Assembly: GCA_008508345.1 (NCBI GenBank)
Contig: QNGE01002643.1
Location: 1 to 64,000 of the forward strand
Length of the DNA stretch: 64,000 nucleotides
From: Paragonimus westermani
Taxonomy: Eukaryota > Platyhelminthes > Trematoda > Plagiorchiida > Troglotrematidae
Direction: 5' to 3'
This document shows positions 27,702-42,800 of the stretch, in pieces. Each line of letters begins with the position of its first letter. Positions within the stretch are counted from its first letter, which is position 1. The position numbers were made by a program, and so were the translations under genes. The notes under the pieces are model-generated. The model searched no databases. It was not told the DNA's origin and saw only the letters and a program-made list of their open reading frames with translations.

Positions 27702-27888
27702 ACCATGAACGCTCGGCTGTCTCATCTTGAGACAAGGCAGAACGTTGATAAAAGCAATGCCGACAACAGTGTCCTTAACTTAGAGCTGTTTGCGCGCACG
27801 TCAATAGAGGAAGAAAGAATGGAAGATTTAACAAAAGCTTTGGAAAAAGTGACCGCACATGTTGCGGCATACACTGAAGTACCCTCTG
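27702..27888 (+). CDS. TPH: TPH exon A: second half of ACT regulatory domain
   Basis: Acceptor with a strong pyrimidine tract (ttgttcttctttcccacctgaag) ends at 27701; donor gtaagt at 27889; ends in phase 1. It encodes ARLSHLETR, matching the strand/helix of aromatic hydroxylase ACT domains (human TPH NLLHIESR). The exon opens ACC ATG, so an in-frame Met at 27705 could be a start. If so, the ACT domain would lack its first strand and helix; otherwise an upstream exon is missing. Confidence 0.85.
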
Positions 27889-30800
27889 GTAAGTTTATTT
27901 CAAAGGTGACGTTATGTCCTAGCAACTATTTCCACAAATGATATCTACGAATTATGACATGCTGACAAAAAATGCACATGCCAGAAGCCATAGCAACCAC
28001 AAGATGAAAGGTAATAAGGAATGGTATTGTCAGAAAAACAATGTAATGAGCAAAGAAGCAAGCCGTAGACCTCTCAAAAAGATTCATTTAACAACCTACG
28101 TATTTAACGTGAACAATAAATTTGTGTTAGTCGTAGTTCGCTTAAACAAGTAGGTGCTAAGTAGAACTTGTCAAATAACTGTTTGTGTAGGCGGAAACCA
28201 CACCATGGGAAGTGAGGTGCAGACGTCAATTGGTATTCAGCATTTTCCGGCCATTATGGTTCAGGCTTAGCGTGAGAGCCATCAAGATCAGACAGTGCTA
28301 TGGAAAAGTTTGGAACCAGAATATAATACATGACAGACCTTTCCTATAAAGAAACCTGTAAGATTTAGTTGTCGTTTCGACATCTCTGCACACTTGCAAA
28401 GAATAGTCTGGTCAAGAATGCATAGTTTGCTTGTTCCTGACGATCTCCCTAGTAGCCTTTACAACTTACACGACAAATTCGGCAGTTTTAAATTGTTTGT
28501 CCGAAGATTTTAATAACTCAGAAATATATTTTACTACACGAGTTATTTACAATTTTACAAAACAATGTCCCGTGTGCTTACAAATATTGAGAACCTGAAA
28601 GTTTTCCCCTAGATGTATCGAACTGGTTTGTAACATGTATTACAAAAATCAACCCGGCCCAAAACCGCTGTTCTCAACTACACCAGGCTTGGGTGAGAAA
28701 CTGAAGCATCCTGAGGAAGACAAACCAATTCACGTTCCATGGTTCCCACGGCACGTTTCCGAACTGGACGAGGTGTCCAACCATGTGTTCATGTACGGCA
28801 AAGATTTGGATGCAGATCATCCAGTAAGTACCCTAAAGTACGGTTACTTCTTATAGTTCACCATATCACCAGCTGATAGTTATGTAGCTGAACAAAAATT
28901 TTCATTTCACATTCTAAGGTGGACAAGTTAGGATGAAACTTTAGACAATATTTTTAGATTCTATCCTTACTGCAGATAAATCACACTGCATCCGAACAGT
29001 GTGCTGTCAATTGGCAAGCTTGAACCAATCATTGGGAGCTAGATGCCACTTATCACATAACGTAGGAATATACATTCTGGCAATGCATTTGGCAATGCAA
29101 CCCAGGAAAAAGTGCTCAAGTAAGACTTACGGTTATCTTCAGAACCATTCGCCAACCCTCACTTGATCAACTTCACTGAGGCAACCGAGCCAGAGGCACC
29201 AACAAGACTGCAATGAAACGTGTTAGCTTCACAGTAACGTGACTGGTAACGCAAATGGAAAGGAAAACCTATTTTGAACTAGCACCAATTACTGGACCGA
29301 ACTTGCACATATTACCGAAATAAACGGAAGGCGTTTGCATATTTCCTTTCGTTAGTCTATGTTTGAGTGAACCGACCCTTTCTCAGAATACCTCATTCGA
29401 AATTTGCTTGCTGCCCAATCTGAAGCACCATCCATTGCATTTGTACATTTCGAAGTCGATTTTGTTTTTACCGTCACAAAACCAGGGATTCAAAGACGAA
29501 GAGTACCGAAAAAGGAGAATAATGTTTGCTGATATAGCATTCAATTATAAGTAGTAAGTTCACTGTTTTTTACTGTGAACAATATTTATTTGAATTCTCT
29601 TCACCGATAAGCTTTGATATCTGTTCATTATTAGACCTGTCGGCTGTCGTAAGTTACCAGTAAGCCCACTCAGTTATCTTTGAGGAACTTGGTTAATTGA
29701 AGTGCTTTCGCTTCACCTGGCAGATTTGGTTGGCATCGGACCACTTATCATGTACACCTGGGCAATTAGAGTCCGTTACTTTTAATCAAATCTCACGTTT
29801 GTGATGAACTTGAGGTGAAGTTTGTACAGTCACTACTGTATATCGCCCGTCTAAGGTGCGATAGTATCTCTCTAACAAAGAAGCATTGTTTGCAATGAAA
29901 TGAATTGGAATCTTCGACGAATATTTCTGAACAGTTGCGAGTAGCCTGTGTACACTTGAACAGTGACAAATCATATTACTCACCGTATTCATAAGTTCTG
30001 AGCAATTTGCATTAAGTACAGAACCTCGCAACTCAGCGCAGACATTTGTCAAACAATGTCAACCACTGCCAGTTGTTTGGAGCATTACTGAAGTATAGTC
30101 ATAGTAGAGTAATTCGTAGATTAAAGTTTGGCAAACCACAACCGCGATATCACATCCACCGCAGGTCAGACATATCCCTCTAGATTCTGGGAAGCAGCGA
30201 TCAGTCAGCCTGATGATTTGATCGATTAATTCAGTCTTCATTCAGTAGGTTTGGTGTTCACGCAGTGCAGCATGCCATGTAGGACATTTTACGTCTGCCT
30301 AATGCTCTTTCCTATAAGTATTATGACTGAGAATCAGTATGCGGTAGTCTGATGAGCGATGCTGTTCGATCGTGTATATTAAAACAGCAGTGCAAAATGA
30401 GACACGAGATTACACCTGAAATTGTAGATACATTAATAAACAGTCCATTGGTTTCTGCTAGCTGTTGCTAGACTTATTATCAAATTAACTTCTGGAGCAC
30501 CTAAGCAGTTTGTCAAATAAATTAAATGGCACAGGTCTGGTAAATTAGATGAGGCGTCATCTGTGTACGTAATTGTTGTGTAACATGTCATAAAATACAT
30601 ATCTCAGTTTGACTGGTGAATGTACCATTTATACCATATTTGGCAGTAAACAGTGTTTTTCGGATAGAAGATGCATTATTTTGGGCAAACTGTTAGGAGC
30701 TGCCAAAACATCTATCATATCGCACTAATAAAGCAAATACAACCGTTAAATACAAGACTTTGTTTTGTTTGGTTGACTCAGCGTGAACCACTCGGCCAAT

Positions 30801-33800
30801 TTGGCAGTAAGATGCAATTGTGGCATGAACTAACACGTTTCTTAAGATAACTTCGGAAATTTTCTGTAAAATTTCCAAAAGCCTCCATTTATGTTCGCTT
30901 ATCCACTATTTCATGCGGTAATTTTGGTTATAGTGGACAACCAATACCTCGAGTTGAATACACGGAAATAGAAAGAAATACATGGTACGTTCGAAATCCA
31001 CATTGACTAGCCTCACCATTTTTCCTCAAATGGTTTTTGCTAAGAATGAGTCAACTTATCGAAGCAGACTACTATTGATATTGTCGTAGTAGTACTAATA
31101 AACAATCCGTTTTCTGCATGTGGTGGTGTGTTTGTGTTAAAGCTTTCAGTATTTAAAACGTGCGCTTTTAAGTGTAACTGGATCGCGCATATCTCATGGT
31201 TTTAAAAGTCAACCAATATTCCGATGTCAACTGTCACTATGCTCTAAGAACCTGGCAACGGTGCTTGAAAAACTAATTAGTAGTCAGTCCATGAAATCAT
31301 TTTTCATCCCGGTTTAGCAGGACAAAATCTTGAGTTCAAGCCATATATAAATAAACGACAACATAACATGATGTGTAACGGACTGTCTCAATAAAACCGC
31401 GGATTTATCAGGGAACAGCGCTTTATCTTCCAGTTACTTTAAATTGCCCGAAGAATGTTTGTTGTTTCGTGGTAACTGAAGCAGGGTTGTTGGGAGCGTA
31501 GAATTTTCAGAACATATTTCTTGTTTTCTCAGTTGACCTAATTTATCAGCAACCTGTGAGTTTGGGATCAAACGTTTCTGTCCGTCGTTGGTAGTCTGAG
31601 CGCCAGAAACAGTTGAATGAACTAGGGCTTTCTGTAGCACCGGTTGTGAATAAGTCTAAGAACCAGAAACGTGTTAAGAAAAATGTTGTTCTGTACAGGA
31701 CGATGTCGAATAAACCATATGTGATGTCGTAAATGTGATAGGTTCTGGGTGTTAGCAAAGATTTAACTTACTTACTGCAAACTAGCATGAGCTTCGACTG
31801 TGCTCCCTAAAGTCTCAGCTGGCTTCCTGGCATATGCATACAAATTCATATTAAACTGCGCAATGGTTGCATTTCTTGATTTGTCAAGATGAAGGTAAGC
31901 TAAGAAACATAACAATCACATTCCTCTGAAGGCTTAATCCGGGTAAATCTCACAGAAATATTTTAGTAGTAAACGGCGCTCAGAGAATGCAATGTAACTA
32001 TGATGCAATTACATTTCCAATGTAACAACATTTGTGTTGAGTGGACTTGTGAACACAGAATCACTAAAATTTGGATACCGAGTTGAAAATAAACTGGGTG
32101 GTCTGGGCTATACGCCAGAGGGTAAACTAAGAAATTAAATTAGTCTGAATAAATTCATGGTCGGTCGTCACATTTCTCCGTCCACTCTCATTAATGTGAT
32201 AACTGTCCTAAACAGATGACACTTAACCTCCCCTGGCCCACAATCAGTCAAGCCCATGATTTGGAACAGTGATCACGTAACTGATAACAAACACGTCGTC
32301 CTTAACCTATATTGACCATTTTTCTGACTCACACTAGTCACTTTTTTCATATTTATTGTGTTGTAGTTAGTCTGATGATCAAACACAGAAAACAAGTCTT
32401 GTTCGCTACTCTGTCGTTCTAAACAGATGAATTGTAAACTGGTCCAAATTAGTTCAGTGAGCTGTTACTAATTGAGTGACGTAAGTAATTTGACACTCAC
32501 GTTGTGTCAAAACTCTCATTTAGTCTTGTAGACTGAACAAGTATAATTGGGCCATCGTTTGACCTAAAACAACAGCATTTGAATTTCCTGACCAGTTGTG
32601 TTGTACCTTCATAAAAATACTAGAATATTTAGCCGTCTGTCGCCATAAACCACACCAATACAAGGCTTCAATTTATTTTCAGGTGTACATTAAATTTCTA
32701 CTTTAATTAGTTTTACTCGTTTCTAATATTTTTAAGGTAAATTCCTTCACAATCTACAACCCAAAACTTCATTTTTTGAATTTTCGAAAAATATGAATTG
32801 GCAGGAGGTGTGTTTACAAAGAATTGACAAAGCTGTATGAAACACATGCCTGTGCACAACATCTGGAAAATTTGAAGCTTATGCAACAGCATGCTGGATA
32901 CAGGTGAGATGGTATTCTGCGACTCGTTGTTTCAGACATTTTCACGTCGTTGCTTCATACACCGTTTACATTCTGCAATCGAAACCCTAATTAACTTTTT
33001 TATTCATTTGTCAGGTTTCAATTTAAAGCACATTTTAGATGGCGAGTACATTTCAACCTGTGGTTGTTTCAATCCCATTATTCCTGCCACTTTTAGTGGA
33101 TTTATGTGTTCGCAATTTTACAAGGGTGTGCATACTGCCGCATTGCTTTGGCAGTCACTCTGTACAAATACCGATCAGTTATTAGAATTCTTGTATTCAT
33201 CATGATACACATTTCACTTTCAAGCCAACATTTTGTAAACAATACTTCTCAAAAAAAGAACTGATCCGAATTTTGTTTCTCTTGAGACGCAGTGGTAGTG
33301 TGTGTAGTTTTGCTAAAACCGGAGAGCTTAACTCCTATCATTACGGACTTAAGGCCAGTATATCAACCAGTATGTTACAGACGATTGTGGTAGACAGAGC
33401 AAACGTGTTGTTTGGTTTAACGAACTGTAAGGGTCATGTTTAAAAATCAGCAGGTTCACCTAACCTGCATGACAGGAGGCACATCAACCTCAATTAGATT
33501 TAAGTAAAATCCAACAATCCTCAAACTATAGAAGGAATCATTTTTTATTCAGATGGGATATTTGAAAACTGTTAAAATTGTGAAGATCCAGATTTAACTA
33601 CAGATTTGGATGCAAACTGCAAACTCACCAACTACTCAACAGTGATCGTTCAATATTTTGGTAAAACATTTTATCACGTCATCGGACCTAAACGACAACG
33701 AAATGTGATAAGTTGGCTTTTCCTTTATGGTTTTTGGTTAAAAACCTAAAATCTACAGGTTACAAGAATTAAACTTATACGTCCTCAGACAGAATGCACA

Positions 33801-36800
33801 GATATGCACTCACGTTGAGCATTATGTCTCCACAACCATGTTGTCCTTGTTGGCTGTTTAAGGCAGTCACAACGAGTAAGCGGAACTTCTTAAAATAATT
33901 GAAGTAACCGATGCTGCAACAGTCTGGAAAGAGTTGACTGCTAAATGAACCCCATCACAAGTGATTCCTAAACATTTCATGGCAATCGATCATCAGCATG
34001 CCTCATCCGGATTATTAAAGTTCAGTCGGAACTCGGAATTACTAGTTTGTAGCTACGGTAGGCTAACCTAAACCTACCAGGTGGTGTTCAGTTGTGCACG
34101 CCGTAGCCTTAATTACAAACTAAGTGTTGTAATTGAGTACAAGTCCACATGCTGTTTGTCAAGAGACAGCTGGTATGTGTGAACTGCATGGTTCACAGTT
34201 GTGAGCGCTGAGAAAAAATGAATTGTTAGCCCATCGGACATATATCGTCTGTTTATTTTTGGTGAAAATATTTTATTTCTTGTAATTTGTGAAGTACAGA
34301 TAAGCTATCCGTGTATTTTTTATTCCACCTGCATGATTTTCTATCACACATTTTTGGGCTTAAAATTGCCTGGTTTACTCCTGATCACCAAAAGCAGAAT
34401 ACGTACTCCGAAAATGGCGTACAAAAATACATCTATTGTTGACTCACTGTTGGCGTGTTAGTCTTGTTTATCAGTATTTAGCTACACGAATCCTCGGTTC
34501 AAATACGTGTCTGTATCGAGAGCAGAACACATGTTTGTTCAGCTAAACTATACAGGCCAATGCATTTTTGTGAAGATTATTTAGGTCATCAAGTTGGATA
34601 AATTCATATCATGTTTGATTAGAGAGTTTGGTATTTTGAGAATAGCAATAGTCCCGAGTGATTTGCACTATGCTTTGCTAGAAGTGGTCCCAAGCACACT
34701 TTTTGGAGTGAAAGTCGTTGCACTTTCTTAAAACGTTAGTTTTATCCATCATCGTCTGTTATTGAAGTTTCGCGGGATCTCTAAACACATTTCACAAGTC
34801 ACAAATGTCAACACAGAGTTTAGGGACAGAGCGTCTTTTATGAGTTCCAATATTTCCTGATTATATGCAAACCATAACCTGGGAATCTCTTGGATTGAAC
34901 ACAGTTGTCAACATATTTTCGACAATTAGTGGACGAATTAAAGTAGTATAGTGTTAGTAAGGTTTAGCGTCAAACACTCAATGCCTACACATTGAAGATA
35001 CACTTTCTAACCAAATGTGTTTTCTAAATTTGCATAGTGACCTCAGTTGAATTATAAACTCGATCAGTTGATACAGACGTACTGGAAATCATTTTTCGCA
35101 CCGTTCGCCACGCACACCAGAAGTAACAGCTGACATGGTAGCACGGAGAGATAAGAGCAGACAGAGATTGTATTCACAGGCACATTATGAAACACGCAGC
35201 ACTACACCGATCTTGTGTGCATGAGGCCGGTGTGAAATTCCGGTCGAATCCGCACTACTGTGACCTATAATAAGGACGAAACCCGAGTCCAGAGCATAAT
35301 TTTGAGGTGGATTGGCCGAAAGGCCCGTTTGATTGCGAGGGTTGCAATTAAGTGTGTTTTGTGCTCAGTTTGTAACAATCTAAACCCATGAACTTCAGTT
35401 GGATACTAAAATAACCAGAAAGAATAACGATACAAGGATATAAAAAGGCCACATTTAGATATTATTGTTCTCTTCGTTCGACTGACATTTCACTAAGTTT
35501 GGATGTTCTTGCAAGACAGCGATCTCTTGATCTGAACGTCGAGTAGAAAACTACGTGCAGAGTACCAATTCGAAATCAGTTCGCCCCAGCTTACTAGATT
35601 TATTCTAACTTAAAATTTTCACTTACTATGAGACTTTGCCGTGTGGGCTTTCATGCCTAATTCAGTGATTGATGAGGTATGAGATTTTGTCTCAATGAGG
35701 GACTTTGAAAACTGCAGTTCATTTATTCGTAACGCTCACTGACAATCTAGATCTTTGTAAACAACGACAAACTGTTTTTATATATTCGCCAGAAGCGTAT
35801 CTGCTGGATAGAATTTTTCGGCTAATGCTGAAATTTGTTTGTATGGTCAGACTTCAGGGTAAAGACCGAAAAACCCACAAATGACCATTGGGGACTACGT
35901 CGAGGTTACAAACTAGTTTAACGCTTGGTCGAAACACTGGTAACGATCTTTGGAACCGGGTATTTACAAACTTGTAGGCAGCACAATAAGTGTAATGAGA
36001 CCTTATGTCTAATTAGGAATTATCAACAGACTACACCTGCACTTGCTTTATCTCGTAGATCACCAGCCATGTTAGAATGATTTACGACATTCTGACGAGT
36101 CCGTGTTTTGCCTCATATAAATGCCAAAAAACATCTTTAACAATTTTTTACGTAAACTTCACCACGAATTTAGGAATTCATGACATGCACAATGTGAAGA
36201 CCGGACTGTGCGTCATGGTCTAAACGAAGAGACTTCGATGCACTCGAGCGAAAAAGAAATAATTAGGAAGTATGATTGTAAAACACACCACAAGCTTAGG
36301 TCAGAAATCGTGTATTTCAGACACGAATACTGCATGAGGCTGTTTTATGGCAAGGATTATTGCATTGTCTTTGTTTCTTATATTCCATTACCCTTATAAT
36401 GAAAAGTGAGTCAAACATACCACAACTGGAGGACGTGTCAAGATTTCTGAAATGTAAGTCACTATTTTATTCTAAGGAGGTCTTTGTTTATCTTCTGTCG
36501 CGATAAAAACAATTAGGAATCCATCTGTTCAAATTTCATTTTCATGTTGGGAACGGATTCGTGTCAATTCTTGTTACTTGGCTTTATTTCACCTGATTTT
36601 CGAATAATTTTTGCATCTTATTTCCCGTTTGAAAATTTATTCCACAAGAATATACAGTTTGTTGGCGTATCCACCGATTTATATTATGAAGACTAAGTGT
36701 AGTACTTCAGTGGAACGGATGTCTGCTGAACTCAGTGAAGTTAATGAGCTCGACTACCAAGAACGTTCATTTTTGCAATACTTTCTGCACAATGTAAGCT

Positions 36801-39800
36801 CAGCGTGCGTTCGGAAAAATTTCCGAGTATGATTAACTAAAGGCATGAAAAATATCCACCAATACTGAACGCTAGCTGAAACCCAACTAATTAATCAAAG
36901 CTGATTCGTCGTTCGGTCAAATCTGCAGCACCATGGTTGCAAATTCAAAACAAACCAGATGCCTTCTGCTAACAATCGCCTTTACCATTCGTTGACAATC
37001 TCCATCACTTAACATGTTTTAACGTTTGTGGCTACGCGCTCACGCTTGGCTTCAACAGAATAGTCAAATGTTACCGTCACACTGGCATTCAGTTCAACTT
37101 GATAGTTGTTATTCAACTGAGCCTCAAACACTTGATTGATTTGACAATTATTAAAATTCCATCCCAACAATCGTTGGCTTTGTTTGCAAGCAAATAATAT
37201 AAAAAAATTATGCGCTTAGCCCGATAAGAAAACAGCAAAGTTAACGTAACTTGCTCAACATACATCTCATGAGTAAACCGGCCACATAAATTCCAGTGAA
37301 TTTAATTAAGGTAGTTCAGGTTTTCTTTTGGGGGGGGAAGGCCGGAAGCTCCTAATATTTAACCTTAAAGCATGCTATATTGCCTAATTCTCGAACTAAT
37401 TTTCACACTTATTAAAAGCCTTGAGATTCAGGCCGTCTCTGGCGTATTTAAGTAAACGGTAACATGCAAAATTTAGAGCGATTTGCACGCAATTCGAATA
37501 AATGTGCACATCACTGTTTCGGCGAATGAAACAGAATGGGAGTTTCACTAATTGCCCTGTTCAAAAATGTGTTACCTGCATCATTGCTAGATCGCATTTA
37601 CGATTACCAATCCAAGACGGTTATAATGAACATTTTAAACCATTAGGCAATTCTGGGCTCAATCGCTTCACATATTTGCAGTTGAAACCTGTACAATGCC
37701 TAACGTAAATGAATGTTAATTGAGTGAAAATAACAAGAGAATTGAGTGCTATTGAAGGAACAGTTTACACCGCATTCTTTTTGATGGACCTGGGTTGGAT
37801 TGTGCAGATAGGAAGAAGGTGACACCTCGACAGGTTACAGCTTCAATTTTAATCTTCCCCTGGATTTTTCAATGTTCAAATGGCAGTATGTAGAAAATCT
37901 GCTTTCTGGAATGAGTCGGAGGCTGCGATCCGTTGTTTTAGTAAACCTGCTCACGTTTTTGGCGGATTGGCGAGATTACGTACTGAACGTATGTGATTTT
38001 GACAAACTCAACTTTAGGAATATAACTATCAATTTCTGAGAATGATAACACCATCGAAACGCTTGCAATTTATTTTAAAGCAAGAACCGGATTCACGGTC
38101 AGGCCGGTGGCCGGTTACATTTCAGCCAGAGACTTTCTTTCTGCTTTGGCCTTCCGTGTGTTCTACTGTACTCAGTATATCCGCCACCCGAAGGACCCAA
38201 TGTATACACCAGAACCGTAAGTAGATCAGATTATGAGAAGTTTAACCTCCCTTTTGTGTGTTTGATGATTGTGTATAATGAGCATTCCTTGTAACCACTG
38301 ATCAACTCTTCTCCATACCTGTATTAAACAAAGAATAGCTGACTGACCATCTGAGCACCACTCGAGGATAAAGAGCGGTTGATCCACATTACTCAGAAGA
38401 ACACAAGATATGAATATTCATTCTGTGAAAACGTTCAGCGATAGCCGGTTATGACAAGCTCAGAAACAATGGAAGAACGGCCACCAGAAATTCATAGCCA
38501 ATTAAGTTGATCCCTTAGGTTAACAGATATCAATGACATTATTTTAAGTGCAGTCGAACAAAACAAGATAAGTTTGATAAGCTTTTCTCTATTGCAGTCG
38601 TTTATCTCGATCATTTTTCGTTTTCTAAAACTTTGAGCTATCTAATGGAATCGATAACATTTTGGTGAGGTAGTCAGTTTTATCGAGTAAAACTATTCCC
38701 GCTCCTTTGTCCGGTTTCATGTTTAAAATATTCTGGTTGGATTGCAACTATCTCATAGCGTCTAAGTGTTCGCGCTTAAATAAGCTGCACTTCGGCACCT
38801 TGCTATTCAAGTAAGTGTAGCAATCATTCACGAGAGTGGGCTTAAGGTGTTCAGCATTAAATTCTGAGGAAGGGACGAGTCTGTTTAGTTGCGCATGCGA
38901 GTTTTCAAAATGAACTTCCGTGTTTAAGCGTTTACATTCAGACTTCGGATGGCAAAATTTTGGGCTTAGTGATAGCGCCTCCAACATAGTACGGCTTAGT
39001 GTTATAGGGGGAAACTGTGAACATACCGTTCTGGTTCTGTTGGAAACTCGACTTCCGGCTTGATTGGATTCAAACTAAAAAGCAACATTTTCTCTTCTTG
39101 TTCTCCACTTGCTTCTGCACCCGTGTCTGTACGTATTCGAACAACCCTCTGTCCTCCTTGGGGGGGGGGGCGTCTCGGCAGTAACCACATGCTGAGACCG
39201 ATTATGCGTTAATTCATCAATTTTGGGTGAATACGAGTCTCTTTCGTTTCGAGCATGACGTTGTAGGGTTTTGGCAGTGAGTGGCACGTTGCGACGAGGT
39301 AAAATATTCCAGTAAAACCTAGGGGACTTCTTATTGTCAATGCAGTCATTGGGGAATCTTACAACAGCCTTCGCTTCTCCGATTTTAGTGCTAAACTTAA
39401 CGTATTCGTTAAGTTGTTTCACCAGCTTAGGGTCTTTCAATTGTTTCAGTCCTTTTTAGATTCCCTTAAAATTCATAAATCACTCTTGAAAACGGCTGTT
39501 TTCGGTAATTCTCATCAGGCCTACTTGCAGACTGAGATTTTTTGGGGCACTTATTTTTGACAAATAATTCACTTGTTTGCGTTAAAATGCGCACAACCAA
39601 CAGTTATTAGTAGCTTTTTTTTACTTAGAGAAACTTTTCGCTCAGTCTATTTTGAAAACATCACAATGATCACACTACATTATTGCTGCTTACTTATATT
39701 CTGTGCATCGGTCAGTTATCCACACATCAGGCCAGCAATTTGAATGAACACTTCGTCCTCAAAACAGGCTGAAAACGTGCAAACGTTTACGTAGCAATTT

Positions 39801-42800
39801 TTCTCTCCACAAAGCGACTGTGCGATCCGATAGTTATGCATGGGTGAATATGTCAAAGCCTTCACCCAAGAAAACCAAAGAATGTTTGATCTGAGGCGAA
39901 TGGTAAGATGTCCGATAATGCTGCTTCATGCACATGTGGGTCAGGGTTCAAATCCAGAACGCAAAACAGGCATATAATATATTCTGATATTAGCCCACAT
40001 TCAAACTCACCATGCCATACTATGTAGAACAACTCACCTATATCGTATGACGGTTAGGATATTTCACCTGATCAGAACCCACGATTGTAATAAGTTTGGA
40101 TGGAGCGAAATGTAAATGTGAGATGTATTGAAGCTGCTAACGAAAGTGATGCTGAGGATAGTAAACAATGGCGAAAGGAATTTGTCCGAAACTCGAGTGG
40201 TGTTGAAAGCCAAATTCGAACGACGCTAGTAAATTAATTGGCATGCATGTTTGAAATATTTTTACACCTGTCCTAAAAAAAAGAATATTAAGTCGAATTT
40301 TGATAAATAGAGAAACAGTCATGTGTCGAGGTCGATTATTCTTCAGATTGAGAATTCTATACGACTAAACTTTGACCACTTGAAAATTAGCACATTTCCA
40401 TATAAAAATCCTTGAACTGAACTGATAAACTCAACCATCATGATACAAATGCCGTCTGGTGGCATTTAAAAACTTCCGCTAGGTTAGTCATTCATTATAA
40501 AAACAGCTTTTATTATTCACAATGTCAAAGTATTTCACGCTATTTTAGTGACTGTTGTCATGAGCTGCTTGGCCACATGCCTATGCTCGCTGACCCCAAA
40601 TTTGCTCGTTTCTCACACGAAATCGGACTCGCCTCACTGGGTGTCAATGACGAGGAAGTGAAGAAATTGGCCACAGTAAGTGTGCTCTCGTTTCTAATTC
40701 GACAAAACTGTGGGGGGTCACTTGTTAATAAAGTAGTGTTTATTCACAATTTGATCGAAATTACTTCTATCGACCTGAACAGAATATAAAGCCATTATTT
40801 ACAATGTAAGGGAAACATGCTACAGCACAGTACACGCTGATAATCAATTAAAGGTAACTGGAAATTTATCACTCTATTACAAATTATATGGTTTTTGTAG
40901 ACTACCATAAGATCTTTGGCTGAGCAGACTATGCACCGTTATATGTGAGGCCTGAAAATATGAAACATAAAATAATCTACTGGCATGGCCCACGGAGTAT
41001 CATCAAGTTCCCCGCTCTGGTGATGAAGCGAACAGGTATTTTCAGTTTGGTATTATGCGATTAGTGGTGTGCTGCAAGGTTCCGCATAGTGGTCTCAGAT
41101 CTATTCCATCTGTGCACAAAGCTCCCCAGCATGCCAATTCCACGCTACTCAGACATCTTGAGAACACAAAGTTGGATATATGGCAGAAAATGTGATTGAC
41201 CCATTTTGAACAAGTACATGTGAACCGGGATACATCCGCCATTCAAACTGCAAGGATTACTTTCTAGGAGGCCAGACAACGGATAGCATTACATGCAGCC
41301 GCCACTAAGGCACGAATGTTTCAGGTGATTCAGGCATGGCTCCCCGTGGCACATCGGTGCAATAGAATGCCTGCTCGGTACTTACGTTACTCACAACGCT
41401 GTTTGGATGGTTCCACTCAGACTTTTTTGTATAATTATGCTCCGTTGTCTAATGAGCCTCCATCTTAGGCTAAATGTCCGAGCGTGCAATTCTTATTTTC
41501 TGAAGGATATTGAACGTATTGAAATGGTAAGACGTACAGCTACAAAGCAGCCTGAGCAATTATCTTTCCTACCCTACCGAGGAAGGTTGCGCACAGTGGA
41601 GCAGTTTGTAGCCGGTTACATATATATGACAGACGATGTGATATTAGGATACGGAATCCATTACCATCTCCAATATTCCTCACAGACAAACATTTCGGAT
41701 TAAGAAAAACACGTCTCAATGAGAGCTTGCCACGAATAGACCATTAAGTGGGCTGTTTGATTTACAGAACACGCTTCTTCTGAGCGCGCTCAATCTAGAA
41801 CAACCTATCAGCGTTTATGTTAACTACGTCACCGGTGGCCGGATTCAAATGCAGATATGAAGACCTATTCGGAAGACCAGATACATTTGTAAGACCACAG
41901 GACCAGCCGAATAAATGAGGTAGTACAAAGGTAGAGTTGACTTCTTACTATTGATGATAGCCAACAGTTGTCAACCGTAAGCTTCATTGTGACTGCTGCA
42001 TGGGATACAACTGGGTTTCTACTTCATTCATCACTTTAAGACTTCTCATCCACACTTTTTATAACTCCGAAACACTGTACGGATTTGTTCACTTTTTATA
42101 TCGTCCAACACGGATTCAGATGTACATGTTCCTTCACATCTCTATTCAGGCTGTAAATTGCTCATGAATTCTGTGAGTACCAAAACGTTTGGTTGACACA
42201 CATTTAAAACTACTCGTTTTTGGTCGTGAGTTTTCAAACACGATGTGATGCTTTAAGGAGTTGTCCAGCGAAGTCAGCAGAAAAGCGACTTCAAAGTAAA
42301 CGCCAGCCATACTTGATTGCAGGCTTAGCATTCGGGTAGGCGTTTTGGCTAGCTTACTTCGAAAGGAAGCACTAGACTCAAGTTTCGCCCTTAATAAAAC
42401 TAATCAGTAATGCACATCCTTGTCCGGATCAGAGGTCACACTCTGACCCTCGTACCTATGAGACTAGCGCGTTAGCCACAAAGCCAATCACCTCACAATA
42501 GGCATGACTGAGTGATCAAATCCAAACGCTTCGCCACACCTTCGTGTAAATAATGTTCAGCTTGTTCGATCATTTCGAAGCAGAAGGGGCAGAATCGTTC
42601 TGTTCTAGCCAGTCGATGATCTTGTGATCAGAACTTCTCAGTTAGGTTGAAGTTTGTTTTCATCGAACCAAATGAGCATGGTTTAAATCAGTAGAAGTTG
42701 CATCATAAGCAGGAGGGTCAGAATAAAGACTTCAATCTGGACAAGGATGTGCATTACTGATGAGCTCCAATAAGAGTGAAGTGGGCTAGCCAAAAGGTTT

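Noticed and set aside
36084..36112. CTGACGAG sequence like a hammerhead core box
   Set aside because: No GAAA box and no helix I or III follow; the match is to one box only.
36611..36832. ORF ending in an exon-like stretch before gtaagc within TPH intron F-G
   Set aside because: No hydroxylase similarity; inclusion would break the conserved join between FLK and SRTGF. Could belong to something else, but nothing supports it.
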